DNA of 64,000 nt from Roseiarcus sp963782255 (GTDB taxonomy: Bacteria; Pseudomonadota; Alphaproteobacteria; Rhizobiales; Beijerinckiaceae): contig CAWAIS010000002.1 in NCBI GenBank assembly GCA_963782255.1, forward strand, positions 558,001 to 622,000. The letters run 5' to 3'. The notes below the pieces were generated by a model. That model had not been told where the DNA came from. It was given only the letters and a program-made list of their open reading frames with translations, and did not search any database. Below, in pieces: positions 53,031 through 62,038 of this stretch (the first letter of the stretch is position 1; every line of letters begins with the position of its first letter). Both the position numbers and the translations under genes were made by a program.

Positions 53031-53107
53031 GTCCCGGTAGCTCAGCAGGATAGAGCACAGGTTTCCTAAACCTGGGGTCAGGGGTTCGATTCCCTTCCGG
53101 GACGCCA
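53031..53107 (+). tRNA. tRNA-Arg (CCU)
   Basis: A 77-nt cloverleaf with acceptor stem GTCCCGG pairing CCGGGAC, discriminator G and encoded CCA. The anticodon loop TTCCTAA gives anticodon CCU, decoding AGG. No integrase or repeated 3' end is seen next to it. Confidence 0.95.
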
Positions 53108-53136
53108 TTCTCCCATTCGCTGCTACGCCGCTCCCT

Positions 53137-53565
53137 CTATACCGCCGCCGCAGCCGCCGCGGCGTCGGCGCGGATGCGCTCGATCATGGCGCGCACCCCG
53201 TTCGAGCGCTGCGGCGTCAAGTGCTGCTCGAGGCCCAGCGTCCGGAAGGCGCCCCGAGCGTCGATCGTGAGGATGCGTTCGGGCGGCTGGTCGGAGAAGA
53301 GCGCGATCGCGATGGCGATCAGGCCGCGCACCAGATGCGAATCGCTGTCGCCGCGATAATGCAAAAGCTTTTCCCCGACGCCGTTCGCTCTCTCTTCGAG
53401 TTCGAGCCAAACTTGGCTCACGCAGCCGCGCACCTTGTTGAGGTCGTTGTGCGCCGCCTCGGGCAGGGGTTCGAGCTCGTGGCCGAGCTCGATGACGTAG
53501 CGGTAACGGTCCTCCCAGTCATCGAGGGAGGCGAAATCTTCGCGAATCGAGTCGAAATCGGTCAA
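53137..53565 (-). CDS. sufE: SufE family sulfur-transfer protein
   Basis: A 142-residue SufE that accepts sulfur from the SufS cysteine desulfurase for Fe-S cluster assembly. The acceptor Cys48 lies in NKVRGCVSQVW. The final stretch is an Ala-rich tail. The suf operon itself is not in the window. Confidence 0.92.
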   Translation of the reverse strand: MTDFDSIREDFASLDDWEDRYRYVIELGHELEPLPEAAHNDLNKVRGCVSQVWLELEERANGVGEKLLHYRGDSDSHLVRGLIAIAIALFSDQPPERILTIDARGAFRTLGLEQHLTPQRSNGVRAMIERIRADAAAAAAAV

Positions 53566-53795
53566 AAAAGGCGCCTCATGATCCGCCGGATCGCCACGAC
53601 GCTTCGCGACGACCGACCGGAATCGGAGGCCTGCAGGCGCCGGAGCCGTGTGTTTCTTTAAGAGATAAGCCTCCCGCTGCGGCGTTCATAGGGGGCGCCG
53701 GCTCGTGAGCCTAGAGCGGCGGAGAATTTCTTAGCGTTCATTTAAGCATAACCTGCGATCGTTAGGGCAGGAGCGGGAGCAGCGGCGAGGAGCGA

Positions 53796-53963
53796 ATGCC
53801 GGGCGTTATGCGCAACACAGCGAGTGCGGAGGGCAGCGGTCGTCGCAGTAGCCTCGGATTCGCCGCTGACGCCAGGAGAATCGAGGCGGGGGCGGCGCGC
53901 CTTACGCACAACGGACGCCTTCGCCATGGCCCCGACGCAGCCGATCCGGGAGACGAAGATTGA
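53796..53963 (+). CDS. possible 55-residue leader ORF
   Basis: A small frame with GAGGAGCG immediately upstream of the ATG. Its TGA overlaps the TTG start of the next gene (ATTGA), suggesting coupled translation. The peptide is Arg/Ala/Gly-rich (RRIEAGAARL) without a domain. It lies inside the 394-bp gap 53566-53959, the rest of which holds no gene; a CtrA-like AT-rich patch (53731-53752, TTAGCGTTCATTTAAGC) is the only other feature. Low certainty. Confidence 0.35.
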   Translation: MPGVMRNTASAEGSGRRSSLGFAADARRIEAGAARLTHNGRLRHGPDAADPGDED

Positions 53964-54577
53964 CTGAAGCGCTCGCACGCATTCGCAATGATTCGGTCCT
54001 GTCGCGCCCCGCCAAGGCGTCGGCGGCGGGCCGCGCGCTCTTCTGGCGGGTTGCGGAGCGGGCGCGGAAGCTGCCGCCGCGCGTCTATGTCGGCGCGGCG
54101 CTGTCCGCGTTCCTTGCCGGCATCGGCCTCAACGCCGTCGTCATGCAACGCGGGCGCCATCCCGCGCCGCTGTTCGCCCCGGCGAAGCCGCAGCCGCGGC
54201 CTGAGCCCGCGAGCGCTCCCCGCCCGCCGGCGCCGCCGCCTCCCATCGCGGAGACGCGAATCGAGCCGCCCGCCGCCGCGCCGGTCCTGCCTCCGGTCCA
54301 TCCGCAAGCGGCCGCGACGCAGAGAAGCCGGTCGGCCGACCCGATTGGCGACCTTTTGCGCGGAGAACAGCCGGGCGAAGGGGCGAACCTCGTCCTGACC
54401 GCGCAGAACGCGCTCATCAAGCTCGGCTACGCCGTCAAGCCGGACGGAGACGAAGGCGCCGCAACCCGGCAGGCGCTGCGCGAATTCGAGCGCGCCCACA
54501 AGCTGCCGGCGTCGACCGAAATTACGTCCCATCTCGTGAGGGAACTGGCGGCCGCCGCAAAGAGCGCCGGTCGCTGA
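53960..54577 (+). CDS. membrane-anchored peptidoglycan-binding-like protein
   Basis: A 205-residue protein with a single membrane helix (about 41-62, VYVGAALSAFLAGIGLNAVVM), a proline-rich linker (70-115) and a C-terminal peptidoglycan-binding domain 1-like region (about 140-200, LTAQNALIKLGYAVKPDGDEGAATRQALREFE). It starts with TTG, with GGGAGACGAAG upstream. It precedes the DUF1491 gene by three bases; this pair is often seen together in Rhizobiales. It probably anchors to the cell wall. Confidence 0.75.
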   Translation: MTEALARIRNDSVLSRPAKASAAGRALFWRVAERARKLPPRVYVGAALSAFLAGIGLNAVVMQRGRHPAPLFAPAKPQPRPEPASAPRPPAPPPPIAETRIEPPAAAPVLPPVHPQAAATQRSRSADPIGDLLRGEQPGEGANLVLTAQNALIKLGYAVKPDGDEGAATRQALREFERAHKLPASTEITSHLVRELAAAAKSAGR

Positions 54578-54580
54578 GCC

Positions 54581-54931
54581 TTGGCGCGGCTCAGGTCGGA
54601 CATCTGGGTCGCCGCCTATTTGCGCCGGTGCGGAATCGAAGGCGCGAGCGCCGTGCTGCGCCGCCGGGGCGCGGCTGAAGCCGGCGCCGTATTCGTCAAA
54701 GTGGATCGCCTCGACGGCCGGTCGGCCGTATACGGCCCGGTTCCGCAATCGCTGGCGGCGGACCTGCCCCCCGGCGCGGACCGAACGTTCGACCGCGTGC
54801 ATGAAGCCGAATGGATCGATTCCCTCGAGGCGGAGCGGCGGCTCGAGCGCGAGACCGCGTTCGACCCGGACCTCTGGATCGTCGAGGTCGAGGATCGCGA
54901 GGGGCGCTCCTGGCTCGATCTGGCGCGATGA
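54581..54931 (+). CDS. DUF1491 family protein
   Basis: A 116-residue alphaproteobacterial protein of unknown function. Typical blocks are LRSDIWVAAYLRRC, GAVFVKVDRLDG and FDPDLWIVEVEDREG. It starts with TTG, three bases after the upstream gene, so the two are co-transcribed. Confidence 0.82.
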   Translation: MARLRSDIWVAAYLRRCGIEGASAVLRRRGAAEAGAVFVKVDRLDGRSAVYGPVPQSLAADLPPGADRTFDRVHEAEWIDSLEAERRLERETAFDPDLWIVEVEDREGRSWLDLAR

Positions 54932-55143
54932 GCGCGCCGGCGGTCGGCGTCCAGGGCGCAAACGGCTTCTTTTAGGCCTGGCGAATGAAGACAAGATGCT
55001 GATTCTGATGAAATTGCAGATGTTAACGCTTTGGCCGGACAGCCATTAACGCGTCTGAAAGCGGATATAGGTAGGTTTGCTCTGCGTCGGGCGGCTAGAG
55101 TCAAGACGTCGCTGGAATATAAGTCATGAACAGGAGCAATTCA

Positions 55144-55308
55144 ATGTTAAGAATCCTCAAGAGCTTCGCGACCGACAACTCGGGCGCCACAGCAATCGAG
55201 TATGCGTTGATCGCGTCTTTAATCGCAGTCTTCATCATCACCGCGGTGCAGACGGTTGGCACCAAGGTCAGCACTGTCTTTGGGGAAATCGGCAATACCC
55301 TCAAGTGA
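55144..55308 (+). CDS. flp: Flp/Fap-type pilin
   Basis: The major subunit of Flp (type IVb) pili, 54 residues. The prepilin site is Gly14|Ala15 in NSGATAIEYALIASLIAV, with Glu5 of the mature protein present, followed by one hydrophobic helix. AGGAG sits seven bases before the ATG at 55144; an upstream ATG at 55126 has no such site. CpaA should cleave it. A strong hairpin follows, which would leave most transcripts as flp only. Confidence 0.92.
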   Translation: MLRILKSFATDNSGATAIEYALIASLIAVFIITAVQTVGTKVSTVFGEIGNTLK

Positions 55309-55330
55309 ACTGAACATACCTCTACAACTT

Positions 55331-55368
55331 CAGCGCCGACGACACCATGCCGTCGGCGCTGGCTGTTC
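55331..55368 (+). terminator. hairpin between flp and cpaA
   Basis: A perfect 11-bp stem CAGCGCCGACG and CGTCGGCGCTG with a nine-base loop, followed by GCTGTTCT. It lies 22 bp after flp. It probably acts as a partial terminator so that pilin mRNA exceeds that of the assembly genes. Confidence 0.65.
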
Positions 55369-55398
55369 TAAGATACTTGCCTGACGTAACGAACCGAC

Positions 55399-55914
55399 AT
55401 GAATTTCACGACAATCATTTTCGCCGTTGCATTCCTCTTTCCGGTGGTCATGGCGATCTCGATGTCGTTTGATCTCCTGACGATGACGATCCCGAATTCG
55501 ATCTCGCTCGTTCTTGTGGCCGGGTATCTCGTTTCCGCAGCCGCCGCGCGCCTTCCCCTGCAAGAGGTGCTCTTCAATCTCAGCTGCGGCGCGGCGGTCC
55601 TCTCGGCGACCTTTCTCATGTTTTCGTTCCGCTGGATCGGCGGCGGCGACGCGAAGTTCGCGGCCGCGACGGCGCTATGGATGGGCTGGAGCGCCGTCCT
55701 CGACTATGGCGTCACGGCCTCGATCTGCGGCGGCCTCCTCACCCTCGGCCTTCTCGTTGCGCGCAACGCTGAACTGCCGGCCGTCCTGGCGCGCCTGCCA
55801 TGGCTCTTGAGGCTGCACGACAAGAAGACCGGGGTGCCTTACGGAATAGCGCTCGGCGCGGCCGGCCTCCTGCAATACCCCCACACCCAGATCTGGACGG
55901 CAATGGTCGGGTGA
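55399..55914 (+). CDS. cpaA: prepilin peptidase CpaA/TadV
   Basis: A 171-residue membrane aspartic protease of the A24 family. The catalytic Asp25 (SFDLLTMTIPN) and Asp84 (GGGDAKF) are present, with about five helices. It cleaves Flp and the TadE-type pseudopilins. It follows flp by 90 bp. Confidence 0.9.
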   Translation: MNFTTIIFAVAFLFPVVMAISMSFDLLTMTIPNSISLVLVAGYLVSAAAARLPLQEVLFNLSCGAAVLSATFLMFSFRWIGGGDAKFAAATALWMGWSAVLDYGVTASICGGLLTLGLLVARNAELPAVLARLPWLLRLHDKKTGVPYGIALGAAGLLQYPHTQIWTAMVG

Positions 55915-56194
55915 AGGCGGAGGTTCGCGGCGGCCCGCTGTTTGAGGTTAACGGCAAGCATCTGGGTCAGACTGCGCCATCAACGCTCCGTGTCCCCGCG
56001 CTTGTCCGAAGTGAAGCAATGGCAGAAACTTGAAATAGCGCCAGTCTTTATGTCGCGGGATAACTGACACAACGGAAATACTATTTCATATCAGCATTAA
56101 TAATATGCGCTTCGATATCCTTGGTTAACCATAAAGTCACGATTTGCGGCCTTGATAGTTTGAGTCGGAGAGCCGATCGAGCGCGTGGGGCCCT
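55915..56194 (+). promoter_or_regulatory. cpaB upstream region with a possible CtrA half-site
   Basis: A 280-bp AT-richer gap. TTAACCAT at 56125-56132 matches a CtrA half-box; a second box at the right spacing is missing. It probably holds the cpaB-F promoter. No gene is supported. Confidence 0.35.
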
Positions 56195-57004
56195 ATGAAC
56201 ACAAGGCTGATCATCGTCGCAGCCATCGCCGCAACGGCTTTTGGCGCGGCCTATGTCTTATCGCGCGGCGCCGAGAGGGAGCCCGCGCGAATCGCGGCTG
56301 AGCCCGCGGCGAAGATCGATCTCGAGCAGGTTCTCATCGCCGCTCAGGACCTGCCGATGGGCAGCGTCGTCGGGGACAGCGGCTTGGCCTGGCAGCCCTG
56401 GCCGAAAGCCGCCGTTTCCGAACTCATGATTTCAAAGTCGGGGGACGCGGACGCCATGCAGAGCCTCAAGGGGTCCCTCACCCGGGTGGCGTTCATCCGC
56501 GGAGAGCCGATCCGTCGCGACAAGCTGGTCAAGGCTGGCAGCGGAGGGTTCATGTCAGCTATCCTGCCGAGCGGCATGCGCGCGGTGGCCATCAAGATCG
56601 ACAACGGCGGCGACGCCTACGCGGGCGGCTTTATCCTGCCCAACGACCGCGTCGACGTCGTCAGCCTGGTCCGGGACGACGAAGCGACCAAGGCGCGCGG
56701 CGTCGAGGTCATCAACGCGGAGACGATCCTGACCAACGTCCGCGTGCTCGCGATCGGCCAGAACGTCGAAGACCAGAACGGCAAGAAGGTCGTGACGGGC
56801 GCCAACGCGACCTTGGAGCTCGACCCCAAACAGGTCAACCTGATCATTCTCGCCCAGCACGCGACCAATGCGAACCTCCATCTCGTCCTCCGCAGCCTCG
56901 TCGACAGCGGCGGGCCGGCCAAGACCGTCGTCAACGATGGAAGGAACGACGGCGACGGACTGACGGTCGTTCGTTACGGCGCGGTTCAACAGGCGGGCCG
57001 ATGA
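56195..57004 (+). CDS. cpaB: Flp pilus assembly protein CpaB/RcpC
   Basis: A 269-residue periplasmic protein with an N-terminal membrane anchor (1-24) and an SAF-type domain (about 40-110, VLIAAQDLPMGSVV), then the RcpC-like C-terminal half (AVAIKIDN, AGGFILPNDRVDVV). It stabilises the secretin pore. Its stop overlaps the cpaC start (ATGA). Confidence 0.88.
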   Translation: MNTRLIIVAAIAATAFGAAYVLSRGAEREPARIAAEPAAKIDLEQVLIAAQDLPMGSVVGDSGLAWQPWPKAAVSELMISKSGDADAMQSLKGSLTRVAFIRGEPIRRDKLVKAGSGGFMSAILPSGMRAVAIKIDNGGDAYAGGFILPNDRVDVVSLVRDDEATKARGVEVINAETILTNVRVLAIGQNVEDQNGKKVVTGANATLELDPKQVNLIILAQHATNANLHLVLRSLVDSGGPAKTVVNDGRNDGDGLTVVRYGAVQQAGR

Positions 57005-58527
57005 CTCTGCTCCACGACACGCGCCCCGTCGGCCAGGCTGAGCAGCGGCCGATGGCGCGCGCTCTTGCGCGTTCGAGATTTGCGCTGGCCGTCTTCCTCG
57101 CGGCGTCGGCGTTCGTGGGCGCCGCCTGCGGCGCGACCCCCGCCTTCGCCGGCGACGGCACGGCCGTCCAGGCGGGCGGACCCATCGACGGGGCAGTCAG
57201 GCGGCTGCAACTCGGCGTCGGCAAGTCGGTCATCGTCGACCTGCCGCGGGAGGCCTCCGAGATCTATGTCGGCGATCCGAAGATCGCCAACGCCATCGTC
57301 CGCTCGTCGACGCGGATCTATGTCTCCGCGGTCGCGAACGGACAGACGACGATTTTCGCGCTCGCCAAGGACGGCCGCAAGATCGAGAGCCTCGAAGTCT
57401 CCGTCGGCCGCGACGTCGGCGAACTCACCCGTCTGCTCGACGCCGCGATCCCGAACAACGACATCCACGTCCGCACCGTCGCCAACTCGATCATCCTCAC
57501 CGGCTCCGTGGCCTCGGCCGGAGACGCGCAGAAGGCGATCGACATCTCGTCGGGCTTCGTCTCCGACGCGAACGGCTCCTTCTCCTTCGGCCCCGCCGGC
57601 ATCTCGGCCTCGGGCGGCACGAACGGAAAGGTCATCAACTCGCTCACGATCCGCGGGCTCGATCAGGTCAGCCTGCGCGTCACGATCTCGGAAATCCGAC
57701 GCGACATCGTCAAGCAGCTCGGCGTCACCATGAGCGGCGCCGGGCCGAACGGCAGCTTCAGGCTCGACAACCCATTTGCGATCAACGGCGCCATCAGCGC
57801 CACCCAGGGGACGCTGAACTGGGCGAGGGGCGCCAGCAGCTTCAGCGCGACCTTGCAGGCCTTCGAACGGCAGGGCGTCGCGCACACGCTCGCCGAGCCG
57901 ACCGTCACGGCGGTCTCGGGAGAAAGCGCAAAATTCATGGCGGGCGGCACGATCCCGATCGCCAACAGCCAGTCCTGCACCGGCGGCCTCTGCCAGGTCG
58001 GCTTCATCCAGCAGCCTTACGGCGTGACCCTGAACTTCACGCCTGTCGTGCTGTCGGAGGGGCGCATTCAGCTCAGGATCGCGACCGAGGTCACCGACAT
58101 CGACTATTCGACCCAGATCACCATCGGCGGCACCGGCGGCATCTCGATCCCCGGCTTCCGCACCCGCAACAACGTGACGACGGTGGAATTGCCGTCCGGC
58201 GGCTCGATCGCAACCGCCGGCCTCATCGCCACGCAGACGCAGCAGGCCGTCAACGGACTGCCGGCCCTCATGAACCTGCCGGTGCTGGGCGCCCTCTTCC
58301 GTTCGCACGACTATCAGCGCAACGAGACGGAACTGATGGTCGTCGTCACGCCCTACGTGGTCCACGCGATGGACCCGAGCCAGGTCGTCCGTCCGGACCT
58401 CAATTTCGAGGAGGCGAGCGACCCGCAGGCCTGGTTCCTCGGACGCGTCAACCGGCTCTACTCCACCTCCGGCGCGCTGCAGCCCATGCCGGGCTATGCG
58501 GGAAAAATCGGCTTCATCACTCAGTAG
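57001..58527 (+). CDS. cpaC: Flp pilus secretin CpaC/RcpA
   Basis: A 508-residue outer-membrane secretin through which the pilus exits. A signal peptide (about 1-47), the N-terminal secretin/BON regions (about 50-200) and the secretin core (about 290-480, with VELPSGGSIATAGLI and PVLGALFRS) are all present. Confidence 0.92.
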   Translation: MTLLHDTRPVGQAEQRPMARALARSRFALAVFLAASAFVGAACGATPAFAGDGTAVQAGGPIDGAVRRLQLGVGKSVIVDLPREASEIYVGDPKIANAIVRSSTRIYVSAVANGQTTIFALAKDGRKIESLEVSVGRDVGELTRLLDAAIPNNDIHVRTVANSIILTGSVASAGDAQKAIDISSGFVSDANGSFSFGPAGISASGGTNGKVINSLTIRGLDQVSLRVTISEIRRDIVKQLGVTMSGAGPNGSFRLDNPFAINGAISATQGTLNWARGASSFSATLQAFERQGVAHTLAEPTVTAVSGESAKFMAGGTIPIANSQSCTGGLCQVGFIQQPYGVTLNFTPVVLSEGRIQLRIATEVTDIDYSTQITIGGTGGISIPGFRTRNNVTTVELPSGGSIATAGLIATQTQQAVNGLPALMNLPVLGALFRSHDYQRNETELMVVVTPYVVHAMDPSQVVRPDLNFEEASDPQAWFLGRVNRLYSTSGALQPMPGYAGKIGFITQ

Positions 58528-58540
58528 GAGCGGGCACCCC

Positions 58541-59299
58541 ATGACGAGGACCGGAATGTTGGCGACGGCGCGCTTCGCGGCCTTAGCCGACGGATTCGCG
58601 GGGCGCGGGCGAACGGGGCTCGCGCTCGGGGCGGCCGCCGCGTTCGCGCTCTTGCTCTCGGCCTGCGGAACCGACTACGCATCGTCGGATCCCGCCTTCC
58701 CCGGCGACGTCGAGGCGCGTCATCCGATCGTGGTTGCAACAGCGCCCACGATCCTGGACGTCTATCCGATCGGGAGCGCGCTCGACGCGCGCTCGGTCGC
58801 GGAGCTTCGCGCCTTCGCGAAGCGCTACCAAAATCTTGGCTCGGGCGAGCTCGTGATTCTGACGCCGGACCGACGGAACGCCGACGCGAGGGCGGTCGCC
58901 GAGATCCGCAAGACCCTGCGCGCCGCCGGCGTCCGAAGCGCGATCGGCGCCGGCTCGTACGCGCCGATCGATCGCGACCGGAGCGCGCCGATTCGCGTGG
59001 CGTTCCTGGGCCTCAAGGCGGAGGTGAAGACGCCGTGCGGGCTCTGGCCCGACGACCTGGCGTCGGGGTCCTCGCTCCAGGGATGGAAGAACGAGCCCTA
59101 CGCCAACTTCGGCTGCGCGACCCAGGCGATGCTCGCCGCCCAAGTCGACGATCCGCGCGATTTCGTTCAGTCGCGCGCGCTCGCGCCGTCCGACGTCGCG
59201 ATGCGCACGCGCGCGATCGAAGACGTTCGCCGGGGCGCGGATCCGGGCACGGCCTGGGTGACGGGCCTCACCGCCATCGGCGGCGTCGGAGGAAATTGA
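58541..59299 (+). CDS. cpaD: pilus assembly lipoprotein CpaD
   Basis: A 252-residue CpaD-type lipoprotein. The lipobox is LLLSACG. TLRAAGVRSAIGAGSYAP and CGLWPDDLASG are family blocks, followed by NFGCATQAMLAAQV. It helps the secretin reach the outer membrane. The ATG at 58541 has AGGAG upstream. Confidence 0.87.
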   Translation: MTRTGMLATARFAALADGFAGRGRTGLALGAAAAFALLLSACGTDYASSDPAFPGDVEARHPIVVATAPTILDVYPIGSALDARSVAELRAFAKRYQNLGSGELVILTPDRRNADARAVAEIRKTLRAAGVRSAIGAGSYAPIDRDRSAPIRVAFLGLKAEVKTPCGLWPDDLASGSSLQGWKNEPYANFGCATQAMLAAQVDDPRDFVQSRALAPSDVAMRTRAIEDVRRGADPGTAWVTGLTAIGGVGGN

Positions 59300-59302
59300 C
59301 CG

Positions 59303-60562
59303 ATGAGCGACGTCATCGCGAGCCGGGAGGGGGCCGCCGCCCCTGCGCCGCATATCGATCCGGTTCCGCGCGTGTCGATCCAGGCCTTCTGCGAATCGTC
59401 CGACGTCGCCGCGTTCGTCAACACGGCGTCGACCGACCGGCGTATGTCCAAGGCGCGGATCAAGCAGAACATGGGCGGGGTCGTGGCCGCGGTCGAAGCC
59501 TACAAGAACTCGCCGACGCCGAACGTGATCGTCCTCGAGGCGTCCGCCGACCGGGATGCGCTCGTCACCCAGCTCGAGGAGCTGGCTCATTACTGCGACG
59601 CCGCGACGAAGGTCGTCGTCCTCGGAAAGACCAACGACATCGCGCTCTATCGTCAGCTCATGGCGCGCGGCGTCAGCGAGTACCTGGTCGCGCCGTTCGA
59701 GGTCGTCGACTTCATTCACGCGATCTCGCGTCTGTTCAGCACTCCCGGCGCCAAGCCGCTCGGCAGGATGATCGCCGTCGTCGGCGCCAAGGGCGGCGTC
59801 GGCGCCTCGACCGTCGCCCATAATCTCGCCTGGTGCCTCTCGTCCAGCACTGAGATGGCGACGATCGTCGCCGACTTCGATCTCGCCTTCGGCACGGCGG
59901 GCCTCGACTACAATCAGGACCCGCCGCAGGGCGTGGCCGAAGCGGTGTTCGCGCCGGAGCGGGTCGATGCGGTGTTCGTCGATCGCCTCTTGTCCAAGTG
60001 CGGCGAGCACCTGAGCCTGCTCGCGGCGCCCGCGACCCTCGATCATGTCCTCGATCTGCCGGAGACGTCGTTCAATTCGCTGATCGAGGCGATGCGCGCC
60101 TCGACGCCCTGGATCGTCGTCGACCTGCCGCATATCTGGACCAGCTGGGTCCGACGGACGCTCGTCGCCGCCGACGAAGTGATCGTCGTCGCCAGTCCCG
60201 ATCTCGCCAGCCTTCGCAACACCAAGAACATCGTCGACAACCTGAAGAGCGCGCGCCAGTTCGATCAGCCTCCGCGGCTCGTGCTCAACGGCGTCGGCAT
60301 GACGAAGCGTCCCGAGATCCCGGCCAGCGACTTCGCGAAGACCGTCGAGATCGCTCCCACCGCGATCGTGCCGCACGACGCCAAGCTGTTCGGCTCGGCC
60401 GCGAACAACGGACAGATGATCGCGGAAATCGAGGCGAAAGGGAAAACAGCCGAAATCTATCTGGGGCTCGCGTCCGTCCTCGCGGGCCAGGCGGACGCCA
60501 GAAAGCCAAAAAGGGGACTTCTCAATCCGCTTATGGAGAGGCTCGCGCGCAAGCGGGCGTGA
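59303..60562 (+). CDS. cpaE: pilus assembly ATPase CpaE/TadZ
   Basis: A 419-residue ParA/MinD-type protein that places the Tad machine at its cellular site. The N-terminal half (about 1-140) is a pseudo-receiver domain. The deviant Walker A is GAKGGVGAST (about 161-170), followed by IVADFDLAFGTAGLDYNQ. It follows cpaD by three bases. Confidence 0.9.
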   Translation: MSDVIASREGAAAPAPHIDPVPRVSIQAFCESSDVAAFVNTASTDRRMSKARIKQNMGGVVAAVEAYKNSPTPNVIVLEASADRDALVTQLEELAHYCDAATKVVVLGKTNDIALYRQLMARGVSEYLVAPFEVVDFIHAISRLFSTPGAKPLGRMIAVVGAKGGVGASTVAHNLAWCLSSSTEMATIVADFDLAFGTAGLDYNQDPPQGVAEAVFAPERVDAVFVDRLLSKCGEHLSLLAAPATLDHVLDLPETSFNSLIEAMRASTPWIVVDLPHIWTSWVRRTLVAADEVIVVASPDLASLRNTKNIVDNLKSARQFDQPPRLVLNGVGMTKRPEIPASDFAKTVEIAPTAIVPHDAKLFGSAANNGQMIAEIEAKGKTAEIYLGLASVLAGQADARKPKRGLLNPLMERLARKRA

Positions 60563-60603
60563 CGCTATCGCGTAACGTTTGAAAGCGCGACAGGAAATCG
60601 GTG

Positions 60604-62016
60604 ATGTTCGGCAAGCGCGCCAGTTCAGCTTCCAGCGCTCAGCCCGCTCCTCCGCGGGCGGTCATCGGCGTCCTGCAAGCTGAACCCGCAAAGTCGCAGG
60701 CTCCGGCGAACATCCAGGTCGAGCGGAAGAGCGAAGCCTATTTTCAGATGAAGTCCCTGATCTCGGGGGCTTTGATCGAGGCGATCGATCTTGCGGCGCT
60801 GTCGAAACTCGACGCCGAGAGCGCGCGCGAGGAAATTCGCGACATCGTCCATGAAATCGTCACGATCAAGAATCTCGTGCTCTCGATCGCGGAGCAGGAG
60901 GACCTGCTCGACGATATCTGCAACGACGTCTTGGGCTTCGGCCCGCTCGAACCGCTGCTCGCGCGCGACGACATCGCCGACATCATGGTCAACGGCCCGA
61001 CGCGCTGCTTCATCGAAGTCGGCGGGAAGATCCAGCTCACCAACATCCGCTTCCGCGACAACGCGCAATTGATGAACATCTGCCAGCGAATCGTGAGCCA
61101 GGTCGGGCGGCGCGTCGACGAGGCCTCGCCGATCTGCGACGCGCGACTGCTCGACGGCTCCCGCGTCAACGTCATCGCGCCGCCGCTCTCGATCGACGGC
61201 GTGGCGCTGACCATCCGCAAGTTCAAGAAGGACAAGCTCACGCTCGATCAGCTCGTCCGCTTCGGATCGATCTCGACCGCCGGCGCGGAGATTTTGAAAA
61301 TCATCGGCCGCATCCGCTGCAACGTCATCATCTCGGGCGGAACAGGCTCGGGCAAGACGACGCTCCTGAATTGCCTGACGAGTTTCATCGACGGCGACGA
61401 GCGCGTCATCACCTGCGAGGACGCTGCGGAACTGCAATTGCAGCAGCCTCACGTGGTGCGGCTCGAGACCCGCCCGCCCAACCTCGAAGGAGCCGGCCAG
61501 ATCACGATGCGCGATCTCGTGAGAAACTGCCTGCGCATGAGGCCGGAGCGGATCATCGTCGGCGAAGTCCGCGGACCCGAGGCGTTCGACCTTCTCCAGG
61601 CGATGAACACCGGCCATGACGGATCGATGGGAACGCTGCACGCCAATTCGCCGCGCGAAGCCTTGAGCCGCGTCGAATCCATGATCACGATGGGCGGGTA
61701 TGCGCTGCCGACCAAGACCATCCGCGAGATGGTCACCTCGTCCGTCGACGTCATCATCCAGGCGGCCCGCTTGCGCGACGGGTCGCGCCGGATCACCCAC
61801 GTGACCGAGGTTCTCGGGATGGAAGGCGACGTCGTCATCACCCAGGACCTGCTCGTTTACGACATCTTGGGAGAAGACGCGCAAGGAAAGCTGAAAGGCC
61901 AGCACCGTTCGACCGGAATCGGCCGGCCCCGGTTCTGGGACAAGGCGCGGGTTTACGGCGAGGAGCGGCGCCTCGCCGCGGCGCTGGACGCCTCCGAACT
62001 CGCGGCGCCGAATTGA
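60604..62016 (+). CDS. cpaF: pilus assembly secretion ATPase CpaF/TadA
   Basis: A 470-residue hexameric type II/IV secretion ATPase that powers Flp pilus extension. Walker A GGTGSGKTT (about 245-253), Walker B RIIVGEVRGPEAFDLL, and His box GHDGSMGTLHANS are intact. A GTG at 60601 is also open; AGGAAA upstream suits either. Confidence 0.93.
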   Translation: MFGKRASSASSAQPAPPRAVIGVLQAEPAKSQAPANIQVERKSEAYFQMKSLISGALIEAIDLAALSKLDAESAREEIRDIVHEIVTIKNLVLSIAEQEDLLDDICNDVLGFGPLEPLLARDDIADIMVNGPTRCFIEVGGKIQLTNIRFRDNAQLMNICQRIVSQVGRRVDEASPICDARLLDGSRVNVIAPPLSIDGVALTIRKFKKDKLTLDQLVRFGSISTAGAEILKIIGRIRCNVIISGGTGSGKTTLLNCLTSFIDGDERVITCEDAAELQLQQPHVVRLETRPPNLEGAGQITMRDLVRNCLRMRPERIIVGEVRGPEAFDLLQAMNTGHDGSMGTLHANSPREALSRVESMITMGGYALPTKTIREMVTSSVDVIIQAARLRDGSRRITHVTEVLGMEGDVVITQDLLVYDILGEDAQGKLKGQHRSTGIGRPRFWDKARVYGEERRLAAALDASELAAPN

Positions 62017-62038
62017 TCCCGATTGGAAGCGTAGCGGC

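Noticed and set aside
53031..53107. tRNA-Arg as an integration site of a genomic island
   Set aside because: No integrase and no repeated tRNA 3' end found on either side.
56019..56036. Sigma-54-like sequence upstream of cpaB (TGGCAGAAACTTGA)
   Set aside because: The second element should be GC at the fixed spacing but reads GA; too weak.
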